Positions 32,641-41,502 are shown, counted from the first letter of the stretch. The stretch is 64,000 nt of DNA from Alcaligenaceae bacterium (GCA_013416455.1 JACCES010000004.1:248001-312000); one strand, 5' to 3'. Program-made: numbers and translations. Notes: generated by a model not told the origin, from the sequence alone.

Positions 32641-33901
32641 GGGCGACGGCACTGCGGCCGTCTCGCACCGCCTGGCGCTGGCCATGCTGCGGTACAGCCC
32701 GCGGGTGGCCTGTTTCCGCCAGGATTCCGTCGTACTCGAAGTGGCGGCCAGCCTGTCGCTATTCGGTGGCCCCCGGCGCTTGTGCGGCCTGATCCGTCAG
32801 GTCGCCGGCAGCCAGGCGCCCATGGCCCGGCTGGGGATGGCGCCTTCCGCCACCGGCGCCTGGCTGCTGGCCGGCGCCCCTTCTCGCGCCAGGCGGCGGG
32901 TGGTGCGCGTGGGCAGCCTGGCACGATGCCTGGCCGTCCTGCCTTTTCACGCCCTGCCCGAAACCCTGCCGCATCGCCAATGGCTCGAAGATATCGGCTG
33001 CCGTCATCTGGGCTGCCTGCGCAAACTGCCGCGCCAGGGCCTGCGGCAGCGCAGCAGCCCCCATCTGCTGCACGCCCTCGACGCCGCCCACGCCCAGGCA
33101 AAAGAACCGCTACCCTGGTTCATTCCACCGGGCGAATTCCGGCTGGCGCTCGAACCGGATTTCCATCTGGAACGAACCGAAACCCTGCTGCGGGCCCTTC
33201 AGCCCCTGCTGCAGGCGCTCTGCGGCTGGCTGCAGGGCCGGCAGGAAGCGCTGCATGAACTCACGATCGTCCTGCACCACGAAAAAGGCCGCCACGCCTG
33301 CCCGCCCACCCGGCTGGCGCTGCGTTTCTCGACCGCCCTCTGGGAAATCGAGGATTTCAATCTCCTCCTGAAAGAACGTCTCCGGCATTGCGTGCTGCAA
33401 GGCAGGGTCATCAGGCTGGAAATCATGGCCGATACGCCGCAACCCCGGGAACCCGCCAATGACGCCCTGTTTCCCGACCCCGCGCGGCAGGCTCAGGAAG
33501 AACGTCGCCTGCTCGACCTGCTCACCGCCCGTCTGGGGGCGGCCAGCATCCGCCGCCCCCGGCCCAGGGCCCACCATCTGCCGGAACAGGCCAACGCCTG
33601 GGCGCAAGCCCTCGACCCACCGGCCGCCCGGACCTTGCCCGCATCGGTTGGCGCAAGGGTCAGGCCCTTTTGGCTGCTGCCACGGCCCCTGCAACTGGAT
33701 ATGCACGGGGAACGGCCCATCCATCAAGGCCGTCCGCTGCGCTTGGTGCAGGGCCCGGAACGCATTGAAACCGGCTGGAACGCCGGCAGCCACCAGCGCC
33801 GCGATTACTTCATGGCCGAAGACCCGGAAGGCGCACGCTATTGGATCTATCGCGAACGCGAGACCGGCCACGGCTGGTTCCTGCACGGCCTGTTCGCCTA
33901 G
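32609..33901 (+). CDS. imuB: Y-family polymerase-like protein ImuB
   Basis: ImuB is an inactive Y-family polymerase that links DnaE2 to the beta clamp in error-prone lesion bypass. The 430-residue product begins MNLWICLRWPEG and has VLEVAASLSLFGGPRRLCG where active polymerases carry the catalytic acidic pair, which is missing here as in the family. The C-terminus (GARYWIYRERETGHGWFLHG) is the normal ImuB ending. ATG 32609 overlaps imuA by 32 bases. Its TAG stop lies inside a copy of the CTAGGGCCTGTTCAC motif. Confidence 0.92.
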   Translation: MNLWICLRWPEGDGTAAVSHRLALAMLRYSPRVACFRQDSVVLEVAASLSLFGGPRRLCGLIRQVAGSQAPMARLGMAPSATGAWLLAGAPSRARRRVVRVGSLARCLAVLPFHALPETLPHRQWLEDIGCRHLGCLRKLPRQGLRQRSSPHLLHALDAAHAQAKEPLPWFIPPGEFRLALEPDFHLERTETLLRALQPLLQALCGWLQGRQEALHELTIVLHHEKGRHACPPTRLALRFSTALWEIEDFNLLLKERLRHCVLQGRVIRLEIMADTPQPREPANDALFPDPARQAQEERRLLDLLTARLGAASIRRPRPRAHHLPEQANAWAQALDPPAARTLPASVGARVRPFWLLPRPLQLDMHGERPIHQGRPLRLVQGPERIETGWNAGSHQRRDYFMAEDPEGARYWIYRERETGHGWFLHGLFA

Positions 33902-33917
33902 GGCCTGTTCACGCTAA
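33898..33917 (+). repeat. copy of the CTAGGGCCTGTTCAC motif at the imuB stop
   Basis: CTAGGGCCTGTTCACGCTAA begins within the last codon of imuB, and the TAG stop (33899-33901) belongs to the motif. It separates imuB from dnaE2 by insertion into what is normally a tight operon. Confidence 0.55.
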
Positions 33918-33983
33918 GGCGCTTCGCTCCGCCCGATATATTTTTTCTAAGCTGTCATCCGCATCAACAGGTTCTGACCCGGC

Positions 33984-36900
33984 ATGAATCCCGCTTTCGA
34001 CTTTCCAGGCCGCTATGCGGAACTGGACTGCATATCCAACTTCAGTTTCCTAACCGGCGCTTCGCATCCCGAAGAACTGGTCGAACGCGCCGCCGAACTG
34101 GGCTACAACGCCCTGGCGCTGAATGATGAGTGCTCGCTGGCCGGTGTGGTCAGGGCTCACCAGGAAGCCCTGCGGCGCCAGTTGCATCTCATCGTCGGCA
34201 GCCGCTTCCGGCTGCGGGAAGGCATGCAGGTCATCGCCCTGGCATGCAATCTGAACGGCTACGGCAATCTGTCGGAAACCATCACACTGGCGCGGCGGCG
34301 CAGCCCCAAGGGGGAATATCTCCTGCAGCTGGCCGATCTGGCGGCGCCGCCCGCGCAACTGGCCCATCTGCGCGGCCTGCCCGACTGTCTGCTGATCTTC
34401 AAGCCCGACTACGACATGGCGCCCGCCCTGCTGGATGCCCAGCTGGGGCAACTGGCCGCCGTGTTTCCACAGCGGCTCTGGATCGGGGTGAGCCTGCATT
34501 ATGGGCCGGCCGATGCGCGCCACTTCGCACAGTTGCGGGAGGCCGGCGGCCGGCATGGCATTCCCCTGGTTGCCACGGGCGGCGTGGAAATGCACCGGCG
34601 TTCACGCCAGCCCCTGCACGATGTCCTGACGGCCATCCGGCTGGGCCTGCCCGTCGAAGACGCCATCGAGCACCTGCACCCCAATGCCGAACACCATCTG
34701 CGCAGCCGCTTTCGGCTCGCCACCCTGTATCCCGCCGCCCTGCTGCGGGAAACCCAGCGCATCCGCGAACGCTGCCAGTTCTCCCTTCGCGAGATCCGTG
34801 ATCAATACCAGTATCCCAGGGAAATCGTTCCATCCGGCCTGACACCCACCCAATACCTGCGCCAGGAAACCCTGGCGGGCGCGCGGCGCCGCTATCCCCG
34901 GGGCATTCCCCCGACGGTCACGGCCCAGCTGGAAAAAGAACTGGCCATCATCGCCGAACTCGCCTATGAACCCTATTTCCTCACCGTCTACGACATCGTG
35001 AGTTTCGCGCGCAGGGAAGGCATTCTCTGCCAGGGCCGGGGCTCCGCCGCCAACTCCGCCGTCTGCTATTGTCTGGGCATCACCGAAGTCGATCCCAAAG
35101 ACGGCAACAACCTCTTCGCCCGCTTCATCAGTCGCGAACGCAACGAACCGCCCGACATCGACGTCGATTTCGAACACCAGCGCCGCGAGGAGGTCATCCA
35201 GTACCTCTACCGGCGCTATGGGCGCGAGCGCGCCGCGCTGGCCGCCGTGGCCATCACCTACCGCCACCGCAGCGCAATGCGCGACACCGGCAAGGCGCTG
35301 GGGGTGGAATCCGAATATGTGGAACGGGTTGCCAAGTCCTTCCACTACTGGAACGGCAAGAAGGATCTGCTGGAAAAAATCCATGATCAGGGGCTGCCCG
35401 CCGGCAGCCGGCAGGCGCGCCTGTGGGCCATGCTGGCCCAGACGCTGAAGGGCTTTCCACGGCATCTGTCTCAGCATCCCGGCGGTTTCGTGATATCCGA
35501 AGGCAAGCTGTCCCGGCTGGTTCCCATCGAGAACGCCGCCATGCCCGACCGCAGCGTGGTGCAGTGGGACAAGGACGACCTCGATGCCATGGGTCTGCTC
35601 AAGGTCGACGTGCTGGCGCTGGGCATGCTGAGCGCCCTGCAGCGCGGCCTGCGGATGGTGAGCCGCCTGCGCGGCCGCCCCTTCGGCCTGGAAGACATTC
35701 CTTCGCACGACGAAGCCACCTTCGACATGATCTGCCGGGCGGACACCATCGGCGTCTTCCAGATCGAATCACGGGCCCAGATGAGCATGCTGCCGCGTCT
35801 GAAGCCCCGGAAATTCTACGATCTGGTGATCCAGGTGGCCATCGTGCGGCCCGGTCCCATCCAGGGCGGCATGGTCCATCCCTATCTGCGCCGCCGCCGG
35901 GGTCATGAAGAAGCGAAGAGCCCTTCTCCGGAGCTCGAACCCGTGCTCGAACGAACCCTGGGCATCCCTATCTTCCAGGAACAGGCCATGCAGATCGCCA
36001 TGGTGGCCGCCGGCTTCACCGCCGACGAAGCCGATGAACTGCGCCGCGCCATGGCCGCCTGGCGCCGCCATGGCAGCGTGGAGCGCTTCCGCCAGCGCCT
36101 GCTGAAAGGCATGAAGGACAGGGACTACGAAGACGGTTTTGCTGAACAGATCTTCAAGCAGCTGGAAGGCTTCGGCGAATACGGTTTCCCGGAAAGCCAT
36201 TCCGCCAGCTTCGCCAAGCTGGCCTGGTGCAGTGCCTGGCTCAAATGCCGCGAACCGGCCGCCTTTCTGGCGGCGTTGCTCAATTCCCAGCCCATGGGAT
36301 TCTACGCCCCCAGTCAATTGGTGCAGGATGCGCGGCGCCATGGTGTGGAAGTACGCCCGGTCGACATTATGGCAAGCCATTGGGAATCCACGGTGCATGA
36401 GACCGGACATGGAACAGTGCCTGCGCACTGTTCCGTGCCTGACGAATCCGAGACGCATGCAGGCGCCGAGGTGGATGAGACTGGACATGGAACAGTGCCT
36501 GCGCACTGTTCCATGCCTGACGAATCCGAGGCGCATGCAGGCGCCGAGGTGGACCAGGCTCGTCCCGTCGTGCGCCTGGGGCTGGGGCTGGTCGCGGGCC
36601 TGTCCGAACAGGCCGGCCGGCGCATCGAAGAAGCCCGTCGCCAGGCACCATTCACATCGGTTCAAGACCTCGCCGTGCGCGCCGGGCTGGACCGGCGCGA
36701 GATGAACGCCCTGGCCGCGGCCAATGCTCTCGAACCGCTCAGCGGGGAGCGCCGCCGGGCGCAATGGCAGTCCGCCCTGCAGACGCCGGCGGGTCTGCTG
36801 CGCGAAGCGCGCATCGAGGAAAGCCGCCATCCGTCCCTGCCCGCCATGTCGGAAGGTGAACACATCGTCAGCGACTATCGTTCGCTGGGCCTCACTCTCG

Positions 36901-37271
36901 GGCGCCACCCCTTGGCCCTGCTGCGCGCCCGCCTGGATGGCCACCGCTTCATCCCGGCGGGCCGCCTGCAGGCGGATTGGCCGGACCGGCGGCTGGCCCG
37001 CGCCTGCGGCCTGGTCACGACCCGGCAACGGCCCGGGACGGCCAAGGGCACGGTATTCGTGACCCTGGAAGACGAAAGCGGCTGCGTGAATGTAATCGTG
37101 CGGCCCGAGCTGGCCGATAAACAGCACGCCGAACTCACCGGTGCGAACCTGCTGGGCGTATACGGCGTCTGGCAGCGCCATGAAGCGGTCTGTCATCTGG
37201 TCGCCCGCCGGCTGGTCGATTTCAGCCATCTGCTGGGCGAGCTTCGCACGCACAGCCGGGACTTCCACTAA
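33984..37271 (+). CDS. dnaE2: error-prone DNA polymerase DnaE2
   Basis: DnaE2 is the C-family polymerase that performs SOS mutagenesis with ImuA and ImuB. The 1095-residue product has an N-terminal PHP domain (YAELDCISNFSFLTGASHPE). The polymerase core has PPDIDVDFEHQRREEV with the catalytic Asp pair, SQHPGGFVISEGKL and IVRPGPIQGGMVHPYLRRR. It continues with helix-hairpin-helix and C-terminal OB-fold regions (VFVTLEDESGCVNVIVRPEL). The protein is about 52 residues longer than expected because two tandem 26-residue units, derived from a hairpin repeat, are inserted in frame at residues about 806-857. It lies 82 bases after imuB. Confidence 0.95.
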   Translation: MNPAFDFPGRYAELDCISNFSFLTGASHPEELVERAAELGYNALALNDECSLAGVVRAHQEALRRQLHLIVGSRFRLREGMQVIALACNLNGYGNLSETITLARRRSPKGEYLLQLADLAAPPAQLAHLRGLPDCLLIFKPDYDMAPALLDAQLGQLAAVFPQRLWIGVSLHYGPADARHFAQLREAGGRHGIPLVATGGVEMHRRSRQPLHDVLTAIRLGLPVEDAIEHLHPNAEHHLRSRFRLATLYPAALLRETQRIRERCQFSLREIRDQYQYPREIVPSGLTPTQYLRQETLAGARRRYPRGIPPTVTAQLEKELAIIAELAYEPYFLTVYDIVSFARREGILCQGRGSAANSAVCYCLGITEVDPKDGNNLFARFISRERNEPPDIDVDFEHQRREEVIQYLYRRYGRERAALAAVAITYRHRSAMRDTGKALGVESEYVERVAKSFHYWNGKKDLLEKIHDQGLPAGSRQARLWAMLAQTLKGFPRHLSQHPGGFVISEGKLSRLVPIENAAMPDRSVVQWDKDDLDAMGLLKVDVLALGMLSALQRGLRMVSRLRGRPFGLEDIPSHDEATFDMICRADTIGVFQIESRAQMSMLPRLKPRKFYDLVIQVAIVRPGPIQGGMVHPYLRRRRGHEEAKSPSPELEPVLERTLGIPIFQEQAMQIAMVAAGFTADEADELRRAMAAWRRHGSVERFRQRLLKGMKDRDYEDGFAEQIFKQLEGFGEYGFPESHSASFAKLAWCSAWLKCREPAAFLAALLNSQPMGFYAPSQLVQDARRHGVEVRPVDIMASHWESTVHETGHGTVPAHCSVPDESETHAGAEVDETGHGTVPAHCSMPDESEAHAGAEVDQARPVVRLGLGLVAGLSEQAGRRIEEARRQAPFTSVQDLAVRAGLDRREMNALAAANALEPLSGERRRAQWQSALQTPAGLLREARIEESRHPSLPAMSEGEHIVSDYRSLGLTLGRHPLALLRARLDGHRFIPAGRLQADWPDRRLARACGLVTTRQRPGTAKGTVFVTLEDESGCVNVIVRPELADKQHAELTGANLLGVYGVWQRHEAVCHLVARRLVDFSHLLGELRTHSRDFH
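36399..36554 (+). repeat. two tandem 78-bp REP-like units inserted in frame in dnaE2
   Basis: Units 36399-36476 and 36477-36554 differ at only four of 78 positions. Each holds a hairpin (GGAACAGTGC-CTGC-GCACTGTTCC; in unit 2 the stem extends to 13 bp) and a second GC hairpin with loop ATGCAG, then GAGGTGG. Related modules form the cluster at 41039-41277. Each unit adds 26 codons (beginning ETGHGTVPAHCS, ending AGAEVD) without a stop. Confidence 0.85.
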
Positions 37272-37303
37272 AATTCCTCATTTGGATAGACAGGGAAACG
37301 ATC

Positions 37304-37762
37304 ATGAGCAGCTCGCTCAAAACACGGCTCTCCGACGCGGTCAAGAACGCCATGCGCGCCCGCGAAACGGCACGTCTCGGCACTCTGCGCCTGCTTCAGG
37401 CGGCCATCAAACAGAAGGAAGTCGACGAACGCAAGGATCTCACCGACGCCGACATCACCGCCATCATCGAAAAGCAGGTCAAGCAGCGCCGCGAATCCAT
37501 TCTTGCGTATGAACAGGCCGGCCGCACAGAAACAGCGGAACAGGAAAAGGCTGAAATCACCGTATTGCAGGAATTCCTTCCCAAAGCCGCGGAGCCCGCC
37601 GAAATCGACGCCGCCATCACGGCGGCACTGGAAGAAGTCCAGGCCCAGGGTGCAAGCGGCCCCGCCGCCATGGGCAAGGTCATGGCCCTGCTCAAGGCCC
37701 GCCTGGCCGGCCGCGCCGACATGGCTGCCGTGTCGGCCCAGGTCAAGGCCCGGCTGATGTAG
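37304..37762 (+). CDS. yqeY: GatB/YqeY domain protein
   Basis: The 152-residue product is a stand-alone YqeY protein, related to the tail domain of the GatB amidotransferase subunit. Diagnostic segments are LGTLRLLQAAIKQKEVDERK, DADITAIIEKQVKQRRESI and AQGASGPAAMGKVMALLKAR. The cellular role is not well settled; the domain resembles a tRNA-contacting module. In relatives it often sits near rpsU, dnaG and rpoD; here it follows dnaE2 by 32 bases. Confidence 0.9.
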   Translation: MSSSLKTRLSDAVKNAMRARETARLGTLRLLQAAIKQKEVDERKDLTDADITAIIEKQVKQRRESILAYEQAGRTETAEQEKAEITVLQEFLPKAAEPAEIDAAITAALEEVQAQGASGPAAMGKVMALLKARLAGRADMAAVSAQVKARLM

Positions 37763-37797
37763 GCCGCGTTTCTACTCTTGCGGAAACAGGCCCTGTC

Positions 37798-38886
37798 TCA
37801 GGAGCAGGCGTCGTTCAGGGCCGGCATGTCGTTGCAGGCGCAGCAGGAATAATCCACATAGCCGGCCGGGCCGTCTCCGTAAAAAGTGGATGCCTCCCAC
37901 TCATGCAAGGGGGCTCCGGCCTTCAGGCGCTGCACCAGATCGGGATTCGAAATGAAAGGCCGGCCGAATGCCACGGCATCGGCCCGCTTGTCGTTCAGAG
38001 CGACTTCGGCCCGCTCGCGCGTATATTCCTGATTCACGATCAGGCCACCATCGAACAGCCGGCGCAAATGGGCCGTCAACTGTTCGAGCCCCGGCGCTTC
38101 GCGCACAAACAGAAAACCGACGCCGCGCGCGCCCAGTTCGCGCGCCACATGGCCGAACAGCGCTTCGGGGTCGGAATCATGGATGTCGTGCGCCGCACCG
38201 CAAGGCGACAGATGCACACCGATGCGGCCGCCCCCCCACACGCCTGCGCAGGCGTCGACGATCTCCATGAGAAAACGCGCCCGGTTCTCGATGCTGCCGC
38301 CATAGCTGTCCTGCCGCTTGTTCGTCCCATCCTGCAGGAACTGATCGATGAGGTAGCCATTGGCCGCATGGATCTCGATGCCGTCGAAGCCGGCATCGCG
38401 CGCATGGCCGGCGGCATCGGCGAAGTCCTGCACAACATGGGGGATCTCTTCAGTATGCAGGGCGCGCGGAACCACATAATCGCGCGGTGGCTGCAATACG
38501 CTTACCTGGCCGGCGCAGGCGATGGCACTCGGCGCAACGGGAATTTCGCCATTCAGGTGTTCGGGATCGGACACCCGGCCGACATGCCACAGCTGCACGA
38601 ATATCTTGCCGCCCTTGTCATGCACGGCGGAAGTGACCTTGCGCCAGCCGTCGACCTGGGCGGAAGACCAGATGCCCGGCGTATTCGGATAACCCACCCC
38701 TTGAGGCGAAATCGACGTCGCTTCGGTCAGGATCAACCCGGCGCTCGCCCGCTGGCTGTAATATATGCGCATCAGGTCATTGGGGATTCGTCCGTCGCTA
38801 GCGCGCGTACGCGTCATCGGCGCCATTACGACACGGTTGCGCAAGGCAACCGTCCCCAACTGAATGGGGTCAAACAAACTTACCAT
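37798..38886 (-). CDS. nemA: Old Yellow Enzyme family alkene reductase (NemA-like)
   Basis: This FMN-dependent NADPH oxidoreductase reduces activated C=C bonds and nitro compounds. The 362-residue TIM barrel shows RNRVVMAPMTRTRA, VQLWHVGRVSDPEH, IEIHAANGYLIDQFLQDGTN and YGGSIENRARF. FMN/substrate His and Asn lie in H-A-A-N-G-Y. The C-terminal tail has four close cysteines (YSCCACNDMPALNDACS), which I do not recall from NemA and which could be a metal- or redox-sensitive feature. It is convergent with yqeY and divergent from the K+ genes. Confidence 0.9.
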   Translation of the reverse strand: MVSLFDPIQLGTVALRNRVVMAPMTRTRASDGRIPNDLMRIYYSQRASAGLILTEATSISPQGVGYPNTPGIWSSAQVDGWRKVTSAVHDKGGKIFVQLWHVGRVSDPEHLNGEIPVAPSAIACAGQVSVLQPPRDYVVPRALHTEEIPHVVQDFADAAGHARDAGFDGIEIHAANGYLIDQFLQDGTNKRQDSYGGSIENRARFLMEIVDACAGVWGGGRIGVHLSPCGAAHDIHDSDPEALFGHVARELGARGVGFLFVREAPGLEQLTAHLRRLFDGGLIVNQEYTRERAEVALNDKRADAVAFGRPFISNPDLVQRLKAGAPLHEWEASTFYGDGPAGYVDYSCCACNDMPALNDACS

Positions 38887-38997
38887 ATCAAGACCGACGT
38901 TTGAAAATTCATATAGGGGTTTTTACCAGAATTTGGACTACACTGCATCCCGGTCTTACGGGTTGTTTCGGTAGATACGCAAGGAATCGAAGGCACA

Positions 38998-39651
38998 ATG
39001 GCACAATTTGCCGTCATCGGGCTGGGGCGGTTCGGCGCCGCCGCTTCGCTGGAACTCATGAAAATGGGCCACTCCGTCCTGGGGGTCGACACTGATCCCA
39101 AGCTCGTCGACAAATACGCAGACCGCCTCACCCGCGCCGTGATCGCCGACGCCTCGGATGGCGCGGCCGTCGAAGAACTGGGCCTGGAAAACTATGACGT
39201 CGTGCTGGTGGCCATCGGCGAAGCCGTTCAGGCCAGCCTGCTGTGCGTGGTCCATCTCAAATCGCTGGGCATACAGACTGTCTGGGTGAAGGCCTCCTCC
39301 CATGCCCAGCACCTCATCCTCAACAAGCTGGGGGTCGCCCGGATCGTCCACCCCGAGGAAGAAATGGGCGTGCGCATCGCCCAGGCGCTGAGCTATCCGA
39401 TGGTGAACGACTACATACCCCTGGGAAATGGCGAGTTCGTCGTGGAAATCCGGGTGAGCGAACGGCTCGACGGCCAGCCCCTGTCGAAAATCCTGCAGCA
39501 GGGCCCCGGCACCCCCCAGGTCCTGCTCATCAAGCACCGCAGCGAAGCTGCCGTGCATCCGCCCAGCGACCACATCGTATATACAAAAGATATTCTCGTC
39601 GTATACGGCACACTGGATTCCCTGCGCGCCATGGCGCCACGGCTGGCCTGA
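38998..39651 (+). CDS. ktrA: K+ transport RCK regulatory subunit (TrkA/KtrA type)
   Basis: The 217-residue cytoplasmic protein has a Rossmann nucleotide-binding domain (FAVIGLGRFGAAASLELMKM, with Asp at the end of strand two in LGVDTD). A smaller RCK_C domain covers about residues 135-217. One Rossmann unit indicates a KtrA-type gating ring subunit rather than the double TrkA. It binds ADP/ATP and gates the membrane partner encoded seven bases downstream. ATG 38998 follows GAAGG. Confidence 0.9.
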   Translation: MAQFAVIGLGRFGAAASLELMKMGHSVLGVDTDPKLVDKYADRLTRAVIADASDGAAVEELGLENYDVVLVAIGEAVQASLLCVVHLKSLGIQTVWVKASSHAQHLILNKLGVARIVHPEEEMGVRIAQALSYPMVNDYIPLGNGEFVVEIRVSERLDGQPLSKILQQGPGTPQVLLIKHRSEAAVHPPSDHIVYTKDILVVYGTLDSLRAMAPRLA

Positions 39652-39657
39652 CCGACC

Positions 39658-41031
39658 ATGCATGCCCTGGACCCCAGGCGCAGCCTGGACATGTATCGGC
39701 GCATGCGGCGCGGCGGCAGCTTTGGCGTGAGCCCGCCGGCGCTGCTGGCCATGGGTTTCCTGGGCCTCATCATCGTGGGCACCCTGCTCCTGGCCCTGCC
39801 CTTCGCCGGCAAGGTCCAGAGCTTGTCGCTGTTCGAAGCGCTGTTCACAGCCACCGCCGCCGTGACAGTCACCGGCCTGGCCATCATCGAACCGCAGCAG
39901 CTCAGCCTTTTCGGCCAGTGGGTAACCATCATCCTGGTACAGATCGGCGGGCTCGGCTTCGTCACCTTTGCCGTGGTTTCGGCCATCACCCTGGGCCACC
40001 GCATGAGCCTGCGCCAGCAATCGCTGGCCCAGGAAGCCTTCAACCAGACCAGCACGGCGCGCCTGCGCAATACGGCCGTATCCGTGCTGCGCATCACGGT
40101 CGTCATCGAATTCTCGGCCATGCTGCTGCTCTTCCTGTGGTGGTGGGGCAGCGGCCGCCTGAACGCGCCCTCGGCCCTCTACCATGCCTTCTTCCATGCT
40201 GTGGCGGCATTCAACAATTCAGGCTATGCCCTCTTCGACGGCGGCCTGGCGTCTTTCGTGGGCGATGGCATCACCATCGCCATTCTGTCCATCGTAGTGA
40301 TACTGGGCGGCATCGGCTTCCCGGTCATCGTCGAAGTCATGCGCAAGAAGCGCTGGCGCACGCTGCCGCCCTATGTCCGTCTCATGATCCTCAGCGCCCT
40401 GCTGCTGAATCTGATCGGCTTCGCCGGCATATGGCTGCTGGAAGCGCGGAACCCCGGCACCCTGGGCGCGCTGGAATGGGCCGACCAGGCGCGCGCCGCC
40501 TGGATGCAAAGCGTGTCCCTGCGCACCGCGGGCTTCGCCACCTTCAGCATGGAAGCCATGGACGACAGCACCGCCCTGCTCGCCGTCGTGCTGATGTTCA
40601 TCGGCGGCGGCTCCATGAGCACGGCCGGCGGCATCAAACTGGGCACCTTCGTGGTGATCATGGCCGCCGTATTCGCCTACGTGGCGCAGCGCAAGGAAGT
40701 GGTCATCATGAAACGCACCCTGTCGCCGGACACCGTGCAGAAAGCCCTCGCCGTCGTCGTGGTGACGACCCTCACCGCCGTCCTGGCCCTGCTGCTGCTC
40801 ACTATTTTCGAGGACATCCCCTTTGCCGCCCTGATGGTCGAAGTGATCGCCGCCCTCAGCACCACCGGTGTCACACAGGGCGTCACCGCCCAGCTCACCA
40901 CGCCCAGCCAATGCGTCATCCTCGCGCTGATGTTCATGGGCCGCGTCGGGCCCCTCACCCTGGTATACAGCCTTGCAACACGCGCCCGCAGCCGCATCCG
41001 CTACCCCGAAATGGACTTCCAGGTTGGATGA
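39658..41031 (+). CDS. ktrB: K+ channel-like transporter subunit (TrkH/KtrB type)
   Basis: The 457-residue inner-membrane protein has four M1-P-M2 repeats with selectivity-filter segments in order: TAAVTVTGLA, FNNSGYALF, LRTAGFATF and LSTTGVTQG. These carry the conserved filter glycines. A glycine-rich gating loop (FIGGGSMSTAGGIKLG) is present in the third repeat. It mediates Na+-coupled K+ uptake with the RCK subunit encoded immediately upstream. Its stop is followed within eight bases by the REP-like hairpin cluster. Confidence 0.93.
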   Translation: MHALDPRRSLDMYRRMRRGGSFGVSPPALLAMGFLGLIIVGTLLLALPFAGKVQSLSLFEALFTATAAVTVTGLAIIEPQQLSLFGQWVTIILVQIGGLGFVTFAVVSAITLGHRMSLRQQSLAQEAFNQTSTARLRNTAVSVLRITVVIEFSAMLLLFLWWWGSGRLNAPSALYHAFFHAVAAFNNSGYALFDGGLASFVGDGITIAILSIVVILGGIGFPVIVEVMRKKRWRTLPPYVRLMILSALLLNLIGFAGIWLLEARNPGTLGALEWADQARAAWMQSVSLRTAGFATFSMEAMDDSTALLAVVLMFIGGGSMSTAGGIKLGTFVVIMAAVFAYVAQRKEVVIMKRTLSPDTVQKALAVVVVTTLTAVLALLLLTIFEDIPFAALMVEVIAALSTTGVTQGVTAQLTTPSQCVILALMFMGRVGPLTLVYSLATRARSRIRYPEMDFQVG

Positions 41032-41038
41032 GTCGGGA

Positions 41039-41277
41039 CGTAGAACAGTGCCTGCGCACTGTTCTACGCCAGAATCATCCGAGCAGCTTGCAAGCTGCGA
41101 GGTGGGGAGACATTGGACACACGAGAGTGCCTGCGGACTCTCGTGCGCCTAATTTATCTGAGCGGCATGCAGGCCGCGAAGTGGGTATCTGAGGCGCATG
41201 CAGGCACCGAAGTGGACATCCGAGCAGCTTGCAAGCTGCGAGGTGGGTATCCAAGATGCATGCGGTCCGAGTCCGTA
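41039..41277 (+). repeat. cluster of REP-like hairpin repeats
   Basis: Two kinds of module alternate. Type A: CGTAGAACAGTGC-CTGC-GCACTGTTCTACG arms (41039-41068, 13-bp stem) and CACGAGAGT/ACTCTCGTG (41120-41145). Type B: palindrome GCAGCTTGCAAGCTGC (41083-41098 and again 41224-41239), GCGGC-ATGCAG-GCCGC (41162-41177), and weaker copies near 41193 and 41255. B modules are framed by TCYGAG and CGARGTGG. The same modules are inside dnaE2. Stem changes are largely compensatory. It fills most of the gap between ktrB and tRNA-Pro and may also end transcription. Confidence 0.8.
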
Positions 41278-41367
41278 GACATGCCAACAAAAATTATGCT
41301 ATATTTCTGTTCTTCGTTGCTTACGCAGCTTTCCAATAAAGAAAAGAACGCGGGGCAATACGAAACG

Positions 41368-41445
<78 letters not shown>

Positions 41446-41463
41446 AGAATACCTCAAGAATCC

Positions 41464-41502
41464 AAGGGCTTACAGATAATCGTCTGTAAGCCCTTGTTCT
41501 TT
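41464..41502 (+). terminator. Rho-independent terminator after tRNA-Pro
   Basis: AAGGGCTTACAGA (41464-41476) pairs perfectly with TCTGTAAGCCCTT (41483-41495) over loop TAATCG, followed by GTTCTTT. It lies 18 bases after the tRNA and could also serve the convergent gene at 41531. Confidence 0.88.

Noticed and set aside
36399-36554. Tandem units in dnaE2 considered as a CRISPR-like or minisatellite array
   Set aside because: Only two units, no spacers, in-frame within a gene and related to hairpin repeats elsewhere.
37783-37795. AACAGGCCCTG considered as a fifth copy of the AGGGCCTGTTSAC motif
   Set aside because: Shares only the ten-base core and forms its own small palindrome near the end of nemA; flanks do not match.
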